From Gammaproteobacteria bacterium (GTDB lineage Bacteria; Pseudomonadota; Gammaproteobacteria; Steroidobacterales; Steroidobacteraceae), in NCBI GenBank assembly GCA_027307325.1, contig DAHUXE010000063.1, positions 1 through 50,121 of the forward strand: DNA of 50,121 nt, in the 5' to 3' direction. A model generated the notes under the pieces. The model searched no databases. It was not told the DNA's origin and was given only the letters and a program-made list of their open reading frames with translations. How positions within the stretch are numbered: position 1 is the first letter of the stretch; each line of letters starts with the position of its first letter. Position numbers and translations under genes: made by a program. This document shows positions 36,666 to 45,096 of the stretch, in pieces.

Positions 36666-38834
36666 TCAGAGAAGGACGCTCACCGAGGCGAGCACCGTGC
36701 GCGGGGCTCCGAGGTGCCCGATGAGGCTGCCGGTGTTGGCCCCACTCAGGTTGCTCGGCGCGACCGTGCTCCAGTAGAAGCGGTCGGTCACGTTGTCCAC
36801 CGCCAGCCGCCAGGTAACCTTGCCGCGCACGTAGCGCACTCCGAGGTCGAAGAGGTTGTAGCCTGCCACGATCAGTGAGTTGGTGTCGTTGCCGGCGCGG
36901 TCGGTTGAGAACTGGTAGTCGAAAGTCGCGACCAGCCCGGGGACCGCGGCGATGCCGTACTCGAGCAGCACGTTGCCCTTGACCTTGGGCGCGCCCACGT
37001 AGAGCTGATCGTTGGTGCTGGCGAGCGGGGTGTGCTGCATGCGCGCATCGAGCAGCGTCATGCCGCCGTACACCGTGAGTCCGTCCACCACCTGCCCTAC
37101 GGCCGAGAACTCCAGGCCCTTGTTGACCTGGTCACCGGTAATCTTGAAGAAGTTGTCGGTCGGGTCGATGTTGGCAAACGGCCTCTCGATGCGAAACACG
37201 GCGGCCCCGAGATCGATGCCGGCGAGGGAGACCTTGTAGCCGAGCTCGTACTCGGTGCTGCGGTACGGCGGCAGGCTGTCGCCGGCGTTGGCGGCGGTGC
37301 CGGGCGCGAGGTCGCCGGCCTGCAGGCTGCTCGCGTAGGTAATGTAGGCCGTCATGTCGGCACGCGGCTTGTACATGAGGCTCGCGGTCGGGCTCAGGCC
37401 GTGCTCGCTGTACTCGGTGGTCCGCACGCGGCGGGTGTTGTAGTTATCGGTGCTGAACCAGTCCTGACTGGCACCGAGCCGCGCCAGCCACCGCTCGCTG
37501 AAGCGCAGCGTGTCGCCGACGTTGAAACCCTGCTGGTAGTTGTCGGAGGAGTCGTAGTTGATGAGGGTATCCGGCGGCCCCTGCGGCGGCTCCGGGAAGA
37601 TCGCCGGATCCGCGATGCTCGCGCTGCCGAGCAGTACGCTCGCGGCGCTCGCCCTGGTGAGAGGCACGAAGGTGCGCGCCTTGTAGCCGGCGGTACCGAG
37701 GGTCAGGTCGTTGCCGACGCCGAAGGCGCTGAAGCTGCGATCGAGGTAAGCGGTGTCGCTGGTGATGATGAAGCGCGGCGCGAAGCCGTTGGCGAATGAG
37801 GAGGTATAGGCGCCGGTATTGTTGGCGTTCAGGTTATTGACTGGCGTGTTGATTTCGCGCGCCGCGTCCTGGCTGAGGACACCCGCCACCAGGCTCCAGC
37901 CGGAGCCGAGTTCCTGCTTGAAGCGGGCGGTCGCGATCTGGGTGGTGAGGTCGACGCCGGCGTACGACTGTCCATAGCCGACGCGCGTCGGATCGGGAGC
38001 CGGCGGCAGCAGGATTTTCTCGCCGTAGGTGAACCAGCCGGGGTAACCGTAGGTATCGAGGGAGTAGCTCGAGTAGTTGAGCTCGAGCACCCCGTGCTCC
38101 CAGGGGTGGATGTCAAGGCCGAGGTCCCCGAGGGCACGGCGCTGGTGGCTGTGGTCGACGAAGCCGTCGCCCTGCCCGTAGAGCGCGTTCAGCCGGTAGC
38201 GGAACACGCCATTGCTGTCGATGTGGCCGCCGAGATCGAGCTTGGCGGTGCCGATGCCGTCGCTGTCGTAGCTCGCCGTGACTTCCCGCAGGTCGTAGTC
38301 GGTCGGGCGCTTGGAGACGAAGTTGAACATGCCCGCGGGATTGGCGGGCCCGTACAGCGAGGACGACAGGCCGTTGAGAACCTCGATCTGCTGGAACTGC
38401 TCCATCGCCGTCGCCACGGTGATGAACATCGTCATGCCGTCGAGCTTGGTGTTCTGAAAGTTGCCGCCCTGCATGCCGCGCGTCTGCGGTCGCAGGATGT
38501 CCGGCCCCTGCTGCTCCTGGTAGGCGACCAGCGGCAGGTACTTCGACACATCCCTGAAATCGACCGCCTGCGAATTCTCGATCATGTCGTGGGTCAGGAT
38601 GCCGATCGCGTAGGGCGTGTCGAGCACCGGCGTGGTGCCGAGCGGACCCAGGGAATCGAGGCTCGGCGCGCGGTAGTTCTGCTGCGGTATGCGCTCCGCA
38701 GTCACCACCACGCGCTTGAGGGTCGACTGTTCGGCGGAAGTTTCCGCCGGCGGCACCTCATCCGCCCCGGCACGAGCAGCGGAACCTGCCAACACGAGCG
38801 CGAGCAGCAGGTAACCATCGAGTCGATTCTTCAT
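36666..38834 (-). CDS. TonB-dependent receptor, siderophore-receptor type
   Basis: This 722-residue outer-membrane receptor has a signal peptide (LLALVLAGSAARA), a plug domain (TPYAIGILTHDMIENSQAVDFRDVSKYLP, then IEVLNGLSSSLYGPANPAGMFNFVSKRP) and a barrel ending in VSVLL. It matches the FhuA/FpvA-like siderophore subgroup. It lies between the ModE-like regulator and divergent moeA, within molybdenum genes, which raises the possibility that its ligand is a molybdenum or tungsten chelate. An iron siderophore remains the default reading. A 15-bp inverted repeat lies just upstream of its start. Confidence 0.9.
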   Translation of the reverse strand: MKNRLDGYLLLALVLAGSAARAGADEVPPAETSAEQSTLKRVVVTAERIPQQNYRAPSLDSLGPLGTTPVLDTPYAIGILTHDMIENSQAVDFRDVSKYLPLVAYQEQQGPDILRPQTRGMQGGNFQNTKLDGMTMFITVATAMEQFQQIEVLNGLSSSLYGPANPAGMFNFVSKRPTDYDLREVTASYDSDGIGTAKLDLGGHIDSNGVFRYRLNALYGQGDGFVDHSHQRRALGDLGLDIHPWEHGVLELNYSSYSLDTYGYPGWFTYGEKILLPPAPDPTRVGYGQSYAGVDLTTQIATARFKQELGSGWSLVAGVLSQDAAREINTPVNNLNANNTGAYTSSFANGFAPRFIITSDTAYLDRSFSAFGVGNDLTLGTAGYKARTFVPLTRASAASVLLGSASIADPAIFPEPPQGPPDTLINYDSSDNYQQGFNVGDTLRFSERWLARLGASQDWFSTDNYNTRRVRTTEYSEHGLSPTASLMYKPRADMTAYITYASSLQAGDLAPGTAANAGDSLPPYRSTEYELGYKVSLAGIDLGAAVFRIERPFANIDPTDNFFKITGDQVNKGLEFSAVGQVVDGLTVYGGMTLLDARMQHTPLASTNDQLYVGAPKVKGNVLLEYGIAAVPGLVATFDYQFSTDRAGNDTNSLIVAGYNLFDLGVRYVRGKVTWRLAVDNVTDRFYWSTVAPSNLSGANTGSLIGHLGAPRTVLASVSVLL

Positions 38835-38846
38835 GCGTCAAAGTAC

Positions 38847-38861
38847 CACGCAGCCTGCGTG
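38847..38861. promoter_or_regulatory. Inverted repeat upstream of the TonB receptor
   Basis: CACGCA-GCC-TGCGTG is an exact 6-bp inverted repeat with a 3-bp spacer, 12 bp upstream of the receptor ATG and about 80 bp upstream of moeA. It does not resemble a Fur box. It could be an operator or a leader hairpin. Confidence 0.35.
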
Positions 38862-38941
38862 CCAACGATATGAACGCGCACGCATAGGTCACGGTCATAT
38901 AAGATGGATTTCCACCGAGCTCACGCCGCCGGCATCCCTTC

Positions 38942-40162
38942 ATGAACAGGCAACAGGTGACGCCGCCCACCCCACGAGAGGCGCAGGAGGCGATCGAGGC
39001 GCGCATGAGCGCCCTGCCGAGCGAAGCGCGGCCGCTCGAGGAGTGCAGCGGACAGACGCTGCGCGAGGATGTCTACGCCGAGCGCGACAACCCGCCGTTC
39101 GATCGTGTCTGCATGGATGGCATCGCGATCGACAGCCGTGCCTTCCGGCGCGGCGTGCGGCGCTTCGCTCTCGAGGCGATGCAGCCCGCCGGCGCACCGG
39201 CGCTGACGTTGAGGGGCGCCGACGATGCGATCGAAGTGATGACCGGCGCGGTCATGCCGCAGGGCACCGACAGCGTGATACCGCTGGAAGAGTACGACCT
39301 CGCCGACGGCTGCGTGGTGCTGAAGGCCGAAGCCAGCGGGACGCAGTACCGCAACGTGCAGCGGCGCGGCACCGACAGTCAGCCCGGCGTCCCGATGCTC
39401 CGCAGCGGCATCCGCCTCGGTGCCGCTGAAGTCGCGGTGGCGGCCTCGGCGGGACTGGCCCGCGTGCGCGTCACGCGCCAGCCGGACATCATGGTCATCT
39501 CCACCGGGGATGAGCTCGTCGAGCCGGGACAGCCGATCGCCGCTCACCAGGTGCGCCGCTCCAACGCCTACGCGCTCATCGCGGCGTTACGCGAGCACGG
39601 CCTCAGCCAGGTGGCCAACGATCACCTGCGTGACGATGAGCATGAGCTCACCGAGCGTCTCAAGCGCCATCTCGAAGCGCGCGATGTGTTGATCCTGAGC
39701 GGCGGCATCTCCAAGGGGAAATTCGACCTGGTGCCGAAGGTGTTGAAGAATCTCGGCGTCGGCGAAGTGTTCCACCAGGTGGCGCAGCGGCCCGGCATGC
39801 CGATGTGGTTCGGCGTCGCTGCACGCGGGCAGGCAGTCTTCGGCCTGCCGGGCAATCCGGTCTCGACGCTGCTGTGCCTGATTCGCTATGTCGTGCCGGC
39901 CATCGCCCACTCGATGGGCGCAACACGCAAGGCGCCCGAGCCGATCGCACTGGCGGCAGCGGTGAAGCTCGGCCGCTCGGTCACTTCCTTCCTGCCGGTG
40001 TCCGTGGAGTACGACGCCCGCGGCCAGGCCCAGGCGGTGCCGCGGTCGCCGAAGGGCTCCGGGGATTTTCTCGCGCTCGCCGGCACCCAGGGATTCGTCG
40101 AGCTGCCGCCGCGGGCCGGGGAGTTCCCCGCCGGCTACGTCGCGAGCCTCTACCGCTGGTAG
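38942..40162 (+). CDS. moeA: Molybdopterin molybdenumtransferase MoeA
   Basis: This 406-residue enzyme inserts molybdate (or tungstate) into adenylated molybdopterin. DNPPFDRVCMDGIAID, MTGAVMPQGTDSVIPLEEY, MVISTGDELV, LSGGISKGKFDLVP and FGLPGNPVSTLLC are the MoeA signatures in order. RVCMDGIA replaces the usual S-x-MDGYA (Ser to Cys/Ile changes), a variation seen in the MoeA group. Its 3' end overlaps the convergent mobA gene by 13 bp. Confidence 0.94.
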   Translation: MNRQQVTPPTPREAQEAIEARMSALPSEARPLEECSGQTLREDVYAERDNPPFDRVCMDGIAIDSRAFRRGVRRFALEAMQPAGAPALTLRGADDAIEVMTGAVMPQGTDSVIPLEEYDLADGCVVLKAEASGTQYRNVQRRGTDSQPGVPMLRSGIRLGAAEVAVAASAGLARVRVTRQPDIMVISTGDELVEPGQPIAAHQVRRSNAYALIAALREHGLSQVANDHLRDDEHELTERLKRHLEARDVLILSGGISKGKFDLVPKVLKNLGVGEVFHQVAQRPGMPMWFGVAARGQAVFGLPGNPVSTLLCLIRYVVPAIAHSMGATRKAPEPIALAAAVKLGRSVTSFLPVSVEYDARGQAQAVPRSPKGSGDFLALAGTQGFVELPPRAGEFPAGYVASLYRW

Positions 40163-40773
40163 CGCTGCGCGAGCGAATCCAGCTCGGCGCGGGTGTTGAG
40201 ATTGGCGAAGGCCGCCGCGTCCTCGAAGCGTACGCGCCGCGCGCCGATGCTCTCGAGCATGCGCCAGGTGGCCGGATGGGCCCCGCCGGCGAGGGCTGCG
40301 GCGAGCGTGCCGAGCGCGCTCACGGGCCACAACGCGCAAAGCGGCTGCGGGCCATCGCGGGTCTCGGCCAACGCCGCACCCTCACCCGCCGCCACGACCA
40401 GGCGCCGGTAGAGGTCATCCGGCAACAGCGGGGCATCGCAGGGGCTCACCGCGAGGGCGCTGGCACCGAGCCCTGCGGCCCACTCGAGGCCCACCCGCAC
40501 CCCCGCGAGCGGACCCGCGGCGTCGCCGGGCGCATCGTGGAGCACGGCGAGGCCGGCGGCTCGCGCCAACGCCTCGGCTTCGCTTCCGGGGCGTGCATTG
40601 ACGGCGACCGCCGTGCAAACCGATCGCAGCCGCTCGACCGCCCACATGAGGAGCGGCTTGCCGCCGAGCACAGCGCTCGCCTTCTCTCCGCCGAAGCGCA
40701 CCGAGCGGCCGCCCGCGAGTACCACACCGGAGATCTTGCGGCTCGGCAGGTCAGGTTGGGCGTCGGGCTGCAC
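40150..40773 (-). CDS. mobA: Molybdenum cofactor guanylyltransferase MobA
   Basis: This protein adds GMP to Mo-molybdopterin to form bis-MGD, the cofactor of formate dehydrogenase. GVVLAGGRSVRFGGEKASAVLGGKPL is the nucleotide-binding signature, and SPCDAPLLP carries the metal-binding Asp. The GTG at 40773 has GGAG six bases upstream and gives 207 residues, the usual MobA length; the track start at 40863 overlaps the divergent modA start. It points towards moeA, with overlapping 3' ends. Confidence 0.92.
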   Translation of the reverse strand: MQPDAQPDLPSRKISGVVLAGGRSVRFGGEKASAVLGGKPLLMWAVERLRSVCTAVAVNARPGSEAEALARAAGLAVLHDAPGDAAGPLAGVRVGLEWAAGLGASALAVSPCDAPLLPDDLYRRLVVAAGEGAALAETRDGPQPLCALWPVSALGTLAAALAGGAHPATWRMLESIGARRVRFEDAAAFANLNTRAELDSLAQRYQR

Positions 40774-40853
40774 GCGCCACTCCGCGTTGGCTCTTAGGTG
40801 AGGATGCCGCACTATATAGCAGCCACCCACCAGCGCTGCGATCGGAGTGAGCG

Positions 40854-41699
40854 ATGAATTCACCGCGACCAGGCTTGCGCCGCGACACCGGCCTCGCGGC
40901 GTTGGCGTGCGCTGCCTTCGCGGCAGCCGCGTTCGCGGCTCCGGCTCCGGAGACGGTCGAGATCTTCTCCGCCGGGAGCCTGCGCGGTGTGGTGAACGAT
41001 CTGGCGACCGAAGTCGCGCCGGGCCTCAACATCGAGGTGAAGTCGACCTTCGGTGGCTCGGGGTTGCTGCGCGAGCGCATCGAGAAAGGTGAGAGACCCG
41101 ATCTCTTCATGTCCGCCGACTTGAGGAATCCGCGAAAGCTCGAGGCCGCAGGACGCACCGTCGTGCCGGCGATCGAGATCGCGAAGAATCGTATGTGCGT
41201 CGTCGCACGCCGCAGCGCCGGCGTCACCGCCGGGAATCTGATCGATCGCCTGCTCGATAAGAAGATCCGCGTGAAGACGTCCACGCCGATAGCCGATCCG
41301 GCCGGAGACTATGCCTGGGCGATCTTCGAGCGGATCGAGTCGCTCCGGCCGGGCGCGGGAGCCGTGCTCAAGGAGAAAGCACAGGCTCTCATGGACCTAA
41401 AGGCGCCGGCGCAGCCGGGCCAGCATCCTTACGCGGCGCTGTTCGAGGCCGGCCTCATCGATCTCTCGATCACCTATTGCAGCGGGATCGCCGCCCTCGA
41501 GAAGGACACTCCGGACCTTGCGAGCTTCCCCGTCCCGCCCCCGCTCGACCCGCACCCGGTCGACGGCCTTGCGGTCCTCTCGGCCAAACCCGCCGCGATG
41601 CGGCTCGCGCTCTACCTGCTGTCGGAGAAGGGCCAGGCCCTGGTCGCGCGCGAGGGACTGGTTCCGGTTACGGCGCCGGACTCACCCGCTCCTCCATGA
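40854..41699 (+). CDS. modA: ModA-like molybdate/tungstate-binding periplasmic protein
   Basis: This 281-residue binding protein has a signal peptide (AALACAAFAAAAFAAPA). The ModA pattern is clear: VEIFSAGSLRGVVNDLATE, TFGGSGLLRERIEKGERPDLFMSADLR and AKNRMCVVARR, with the oxyanion-binding serines in the first two. It is followed with a 4-bp overlap by mobB rather than by modB and modC, which do not occur anywhere in the window. It may use permease genes elsewhere or serve as a sensor or scavenger. Confidence 0.87.
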   Translation: MNSPRPGLRRDTGLAALACAAFAAAAFAAPAPETVEIFSAGSLRGVVNDLATEVAPGLNIEVKSTFGGSGLLRERIEKGERPDLFMSADLRNPRKLEAAGRTVVPAIEIAKNRMCVVARRSAGVTAGNLIDRLLDKKIRVKTSTPIADPAGDYAWAIFERIESLRPGAGAVLKEKAQALMDLKAPAQPGQHPYAALFEAGLIDLSITYCSGIAALEKDTPDLASFPVPPPLDPHPVDGLAVLSAKPAAMRLALYLLSEKGQALVAREGLVPVTAPDSPAPP

Positions 41700-42235
41700 G
41701 CGGGACACGCGTACTCGGCATCGCCGGCTGGAGCGGCTCCGGCAAGACGACGCTCATAACGCGGCTCATCCCACTGCTCGTGCGCGGCGGCTTGGCGGTT
41801 GCGGCGCTCAAGCACGCCCATCATTCCTTCGAGGTCGATCATCCGGGCAAAGACTCTTACGAGTTTCGCGCGGCCGGCGCGGCCGAGGTGATCGTGTCGT
41901 CGTCGCGCCGCTGGGCGCAGCTGCACGAGCTCGGCGCCGAGGCCGAAGCGACGCTCGCCGCCCTGCTGCGCCGCGTCTCGCCCTGTGATCTGGTGCTGGT
42001 CGAGGGATTCAAGCGGCAGGGGCATCCGAAGCTCGAGGTGTTCCGGCGCGCGCTGGGCCTCGCACCGCTGCACCCCGACGACCCGCGCATCGTCGCGGTC
42101 GCCGCGGACCAGGCCTTCCCGGAGGCCCGGGTGCCGGTCGTCGCCCTCGACGACCTGGCGGCCATCGCCGCATTGGTGCGCACGCACTCCGAGCCGCTCG
42201 ATGCGGTGATCGGCGCTCTCGAGCGCGGCCGCTAG
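41696..42235 (+). CDS. mobB: Molybdopterin-guanine dinucleotide biosynthesis GTPase MobB
   Basis: This is a P-loop protein of 179 residues starting at the ATG at 41696, overlapping modA as ATGA. VLGIAGWSGSGKTTLITRLIPLL is Walker A, ALKHAHHSFEVDHPGKDSYEFRAAGA is the MobB signature, and LVLVEGFKRQGHPKLEVFR the conserved GTPase segment. MobB assists MobA in making bis-MGD. Its TAG stop and the fdsA stop share a CTAG on opposite strands. Confidence 0.95.
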   Translation: MSGTRVLGIAGWSGSGKTTLITRLIPLLVRGGLAVAALKHAHHSFEVDHPGKDSYEFRAAGAAEVIVSSSRRWAQLHELGAEAEATLAALLRRVSPCDLVLVEGFKRQGHPKLEVFRRALGLAPLHPDDPRIVAVAADQAFPEARVPVVALDDLAAIAALVRTHSEPLDAVIGALERGR

Positions 42236-45075
42236 CTCTCCACGTCCGCGAGGCGCTGCGGCGCCGCTTCCGCCGGCGGCAGTTTGGCGGCAGGCGCGAC
42301 GCGTGCGGCGCAGAACTTGAACTCGGGGATCTTGCCGGCCGGATCGAGCGCCGGATTGGTCAGCAGGTTCGCCGCCGCCTCTGCATAGCAGAAGGGCACG
42401 AAGACCATGCCGACGGGAACGTCGCCGTCGGCGCGCACTTTGAGCTCGACGGCGCCGCGGCGTGTCTCGAGCCGCAGCATATCGCCGGGCGCGAGGTTCA
42501 GCCGGCCGAGCTCACGCGGCGACATGAAGGCAACCGCCTCGGGCTCGAGGTCATCGAGCACCGCGGCGCGGCGCGTCATTGCACCGGTGTGCCAGTGCTC
42601 GAGCACCCGGCCGGTCGAGAGGACCATCGGGTACTCCGCGTCCGGCAGCTCATCGGGCGGACGGATGCGCGCCGGCACGATCTTTCCGCGGCCGTTCGCG
42701 GTCGGGAAGCCCGCGGTGAAGATGACGGCGTTCCCCGGCTGATCCGGGCCGTCGACGGGATAGGTCACCGCGCCTTCACGCTCGAGGCGCTCCCAGGTGA
42801 TGTTGTCGAGTGAGGGCATGACCTTCGCCATCTCGGCGAAGACCTCCGGCGGCCCCGAGTAGTGCCAGTCGAGCCCGACCCGCCGCGCGACCTCCTGGAT
42901 GATCCACCAGTCCTGGCGCGCATCGCCCGGCAAGGCGACCACCGGCCGGGCGAGCTGCACGCGCCGGTCGGTGTTGGTGAAGGTGCCGGTCTTCTCGGCG
43001 AAGGCCGAGGCCGGCAACACCACGTCAGCGTGAAAGGCGGTTTCGGTGAGGAACAGATCCTGCACCACGAGGTGCTCGAGCCTGGCGAGCGCCTCGCGGG
43101 CGTGATTGAGATCCGGGTCCGACATCGCCGGGTTCTCGCCTTCGACGTACATGCCGCGGATCTCGCCGGCGTGGACGGCGTTCATGATCTCGACCACCGT
43201 GAGGCCGGCCTTCGGATCCAGCGGCTGGCCCCAGAAGGTCTCGAAGAGCCTGCGCACCTCGTCCTTCTGCACCGACTGGTAGTCGGGGTAGACCATGGGA
43301 ATCAGCCCCGCATCGGACGCCCCCTGCACGTTGTTCTGACCGCGCAGCGGGTGCAGGCCCGTGCCCTTGCGCCCCACCTGGCCGGTGATGAGGGCCAGCG
43401 CGATCAGGCAGCGGGCGTTGTCGGTGCCGTGTACGTGCTGGCTGATGCCCATGCCCCAGAAAATGATCGCGGCGCGCGACTTCGCGTAGAGCCGCGCGAC
43501 CTGGCGCAGCGTCGCAGCGTCCACCCCGCAGACCTCCGCCATGCGCTCGGGCGTGAAGCCGACGATGTTCGCCTCGAGCGCTTCGAAGTTCTCCGTGTAG
43601 GCCGCGATGTACCCCTCGTTGTAGAGCTTCTCGGTGATGATCACGTTGAGCAATGCGTTCAGCAGCGCGACGTCCGAGCCGGGCTTGAACGTGAGGTTGA
43701 GGTACGCATGCCGCGAAAGCCCGTGACGGCGCGGATCGATCACGATGAGCTTCGCGCCATTCTGCTTGACCGCGTTCTTGATGAACGTGGCCGCCACCGG
43801 GTGATTCACCGTCGGGTTGGCGCCGATCACGATGATCAGCTCCGCATCGAGCGCCGCCTCGAAGGGCGCCGACACGGCGCCTGAGTTCAGGCCCTCCATC
43901 AGTGCCGCGACCGACGAGGCGTGGCACAGCCGCGTGCAGTGATCGACATTGTTGGAGCCGAAGCCGGTGCGCACCAGCTTCTGGAAGAGGTAGGCCTCCT
44001 CGTTCGAGCCCTTGGCGGAGCCGAAGCCGGCGAGCGCTCTAGACCCGTACTTGTCGCGGATCGCCTTGAGGCCGAGGCCGGCGCGATCGAGCGCCTCCTC
44101 CCAGGTCGCCTCGCGGAAGTGCGTCCAGGGCTTGCCCGGGTCGACTTGGCTGTTGGCGTCCTTGCCGACGTGCTCGAGCCGCACGAGCGGCTTGGTCAGC
44201 CGGTCCCGGTGATACAGGTAGTCGAAGCCGAAGCGCCCCTTGACGCACAGCCGGTTGTGATTGGCGGGGCCGTCGCGCCCCTCGGCATAGACGATCTTCT
44301 CGTCCTTCACCTTGTAGGTGACCTGGCAGCCGACCCCGCAATAGGGGCAGAGCGAATCCACTTCGCGGTCGGGGTAGACGACCCGGGTTTGCTTCTCGTC
44401 GAGGTAGGCCGAGGGCATCAGGGCGCCGGTGGGGCAGGCCTGCACGCACTCTCCGCACGCCACGCAGGTCGACTCGCCCATCGGGTCGTCGAAGTCGAAC
44501 ACCACCTTGGCGTGATGCGAGCGGTACGCCATGCCGATGACGTCGTTGACCTGCACCTCGCGGCAGGCGCGCACGCACAGGTTGCACTGGATGCAGGCGC
44601 CGAGATTGACGCGCATCGCCGGGTGGCTCGGATCCGGTCCCCAGCGCTCGGCGGCCGGGAAGCGGCTGCTCGCGACCCGAACGAAGTCGGCCTGGCTCCA
44701 GAAGTGCGACGTGGGATCGGGCGAGGTAGCGCGCTCGGGCTGGTCCGCGACCAGCAGCTCGAGCACCATGGCGCGCGCCTTCACCGCGCGGTCGGTGGCG
44801 GTCTGCACCTTCATGCCCGCGACCGGCTCACGCTTGCAGGAGGGGGCGAGCACACGCTCGCCCTCGACCTCGACCATGCAGGCACGGCAGTTGCCGTCGG
44901 GGCGGTAGCCGGGCGCGGGCTTGTGGCACAGGTGCGGCAGATGAGTGCCGAGGCGCTTGGCGACCGCCCAGATCGTCTCCCCGGGCTGCGCGCTCACCTG
45001 CCGCCCGTCGAGCTCGAAGCTGACGGTTGCCGGTGCGGGAGCGTGGCTGCCGTTACTGCCGTTGCCGCTGCTCAT
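42232..45075 (-). CDS. fdsA: NAD-dependent formate dehydrogenase, catalytic alpha subunit (Mo/W-bis-MGD)
   Basis: This 947-residue subunit oxidises formate to CO2. The N-terminus binds a 2Fe-2S cluster (C50, C63, C66, C80; GNCRACMVEVEG). Four 4Fe-4S motifs follow (GACIQCNLCVRACREV, CVACGECVQACPTG, CPYCGVGC). The metal ligand is C384 in VDHCTRLCHASS, so this is the Cys rather than the selenocysteine form. RGQNNVQGASDAG and the C-terminal molybdopterin-dinucleotide-binding domain (MVLSTGRVLEHWHTGAMTRR) complete it. The ATG at 45075 lies 21 bp after the partner subunit. Molybdenum or tungsten cannot be told apart by sequence. Confidence 0.95.
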   Translation of the reverse strand: MSSGNGSNGSHAPAPATVSFELDGRQVSAQPGETIWAVAKRLGTHLPHLCHKPAPGYRPDGNCRACMVEVEGERVLAPSCKREPVAGMKVQTATDRAVKARAMVLELLVADQPERATSPDPTSHFWSQADFVRVASSRFPAAERWGPDPSHPAMRVNLGACIQCNLCVRACREVQVNDVIGMAYRSHHAKVVFDFDDPMGESTCVACGECVQACPTGALMPSAYLDEKQTRVVYPDREVDSLCPYCGVGCQVTYKVKDEKIVYAEGRDGPANHNRLCVKGRFGFDYLYHRDRLTKPLVRLEHVGKDANSQVDPGKPWTHFREATWEEALDRAGLGLKAIRDKYGSRALAGFGSAKGSNEEAYLFQKLVRTGFGSNNVDHCTRLCHASSVAALMEGLNSGAVSAPFEAALDAELIIVIGANPTVNHPVAATFIKNAVKQNGAKLIVIDPRRHGLSRHAYLNLTFKPGSDVALLNALLNVIITEKLYNEGYIAAYTENFEALEANIVGFTPERMAEVCGVDAATLRQVARLYAKSRAAIIFWGMGISQHVHGTDNARCLIALALITGQVGRKGTGLHPLRGQNNVQGASDAGLIPMVYPDYQSVQKDEVRRLFETFWGQPLDPKAGLTVVEIMNAVHAGEIRGMYVEGENPAMSDPDLNHAREALARLEHLVVQDLFLTETAFHADVVLPASAFAEKTGTFTNTDRRVQLARPVVALPGDARQDWWIIQEVARRVGLDWHYSGPPEVFAEMAKVMPSLDNITWERLEREGAVTYPVDGPDQPGNAVIFTAGFPTANGRGKIVPARIRPPDELPDAEYPMVLSTGRVLEHWHTGAMTRRAAVLDDLEPEAVAFMSPRELGRLNLAPGDMLRLETRRGAVELKVRADGDVPVGMVFVPFCYAEAAANLLTNPALDPAGKIPEFKFCAARVAPAAKLPPAEAAPQRLADVES

Positions 45076-45096
45076 GTGCTTTGCACCCACCTCTCG

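Noticed and set aside
38866-38901. ATATGA ... TCATAT inverted repeat upstream of moeA, possible ModE box
   Set aside because: The half-sites are 21 bp apart and lack the ATCGnTATATA consensus, so it is not reported as a ModE site.
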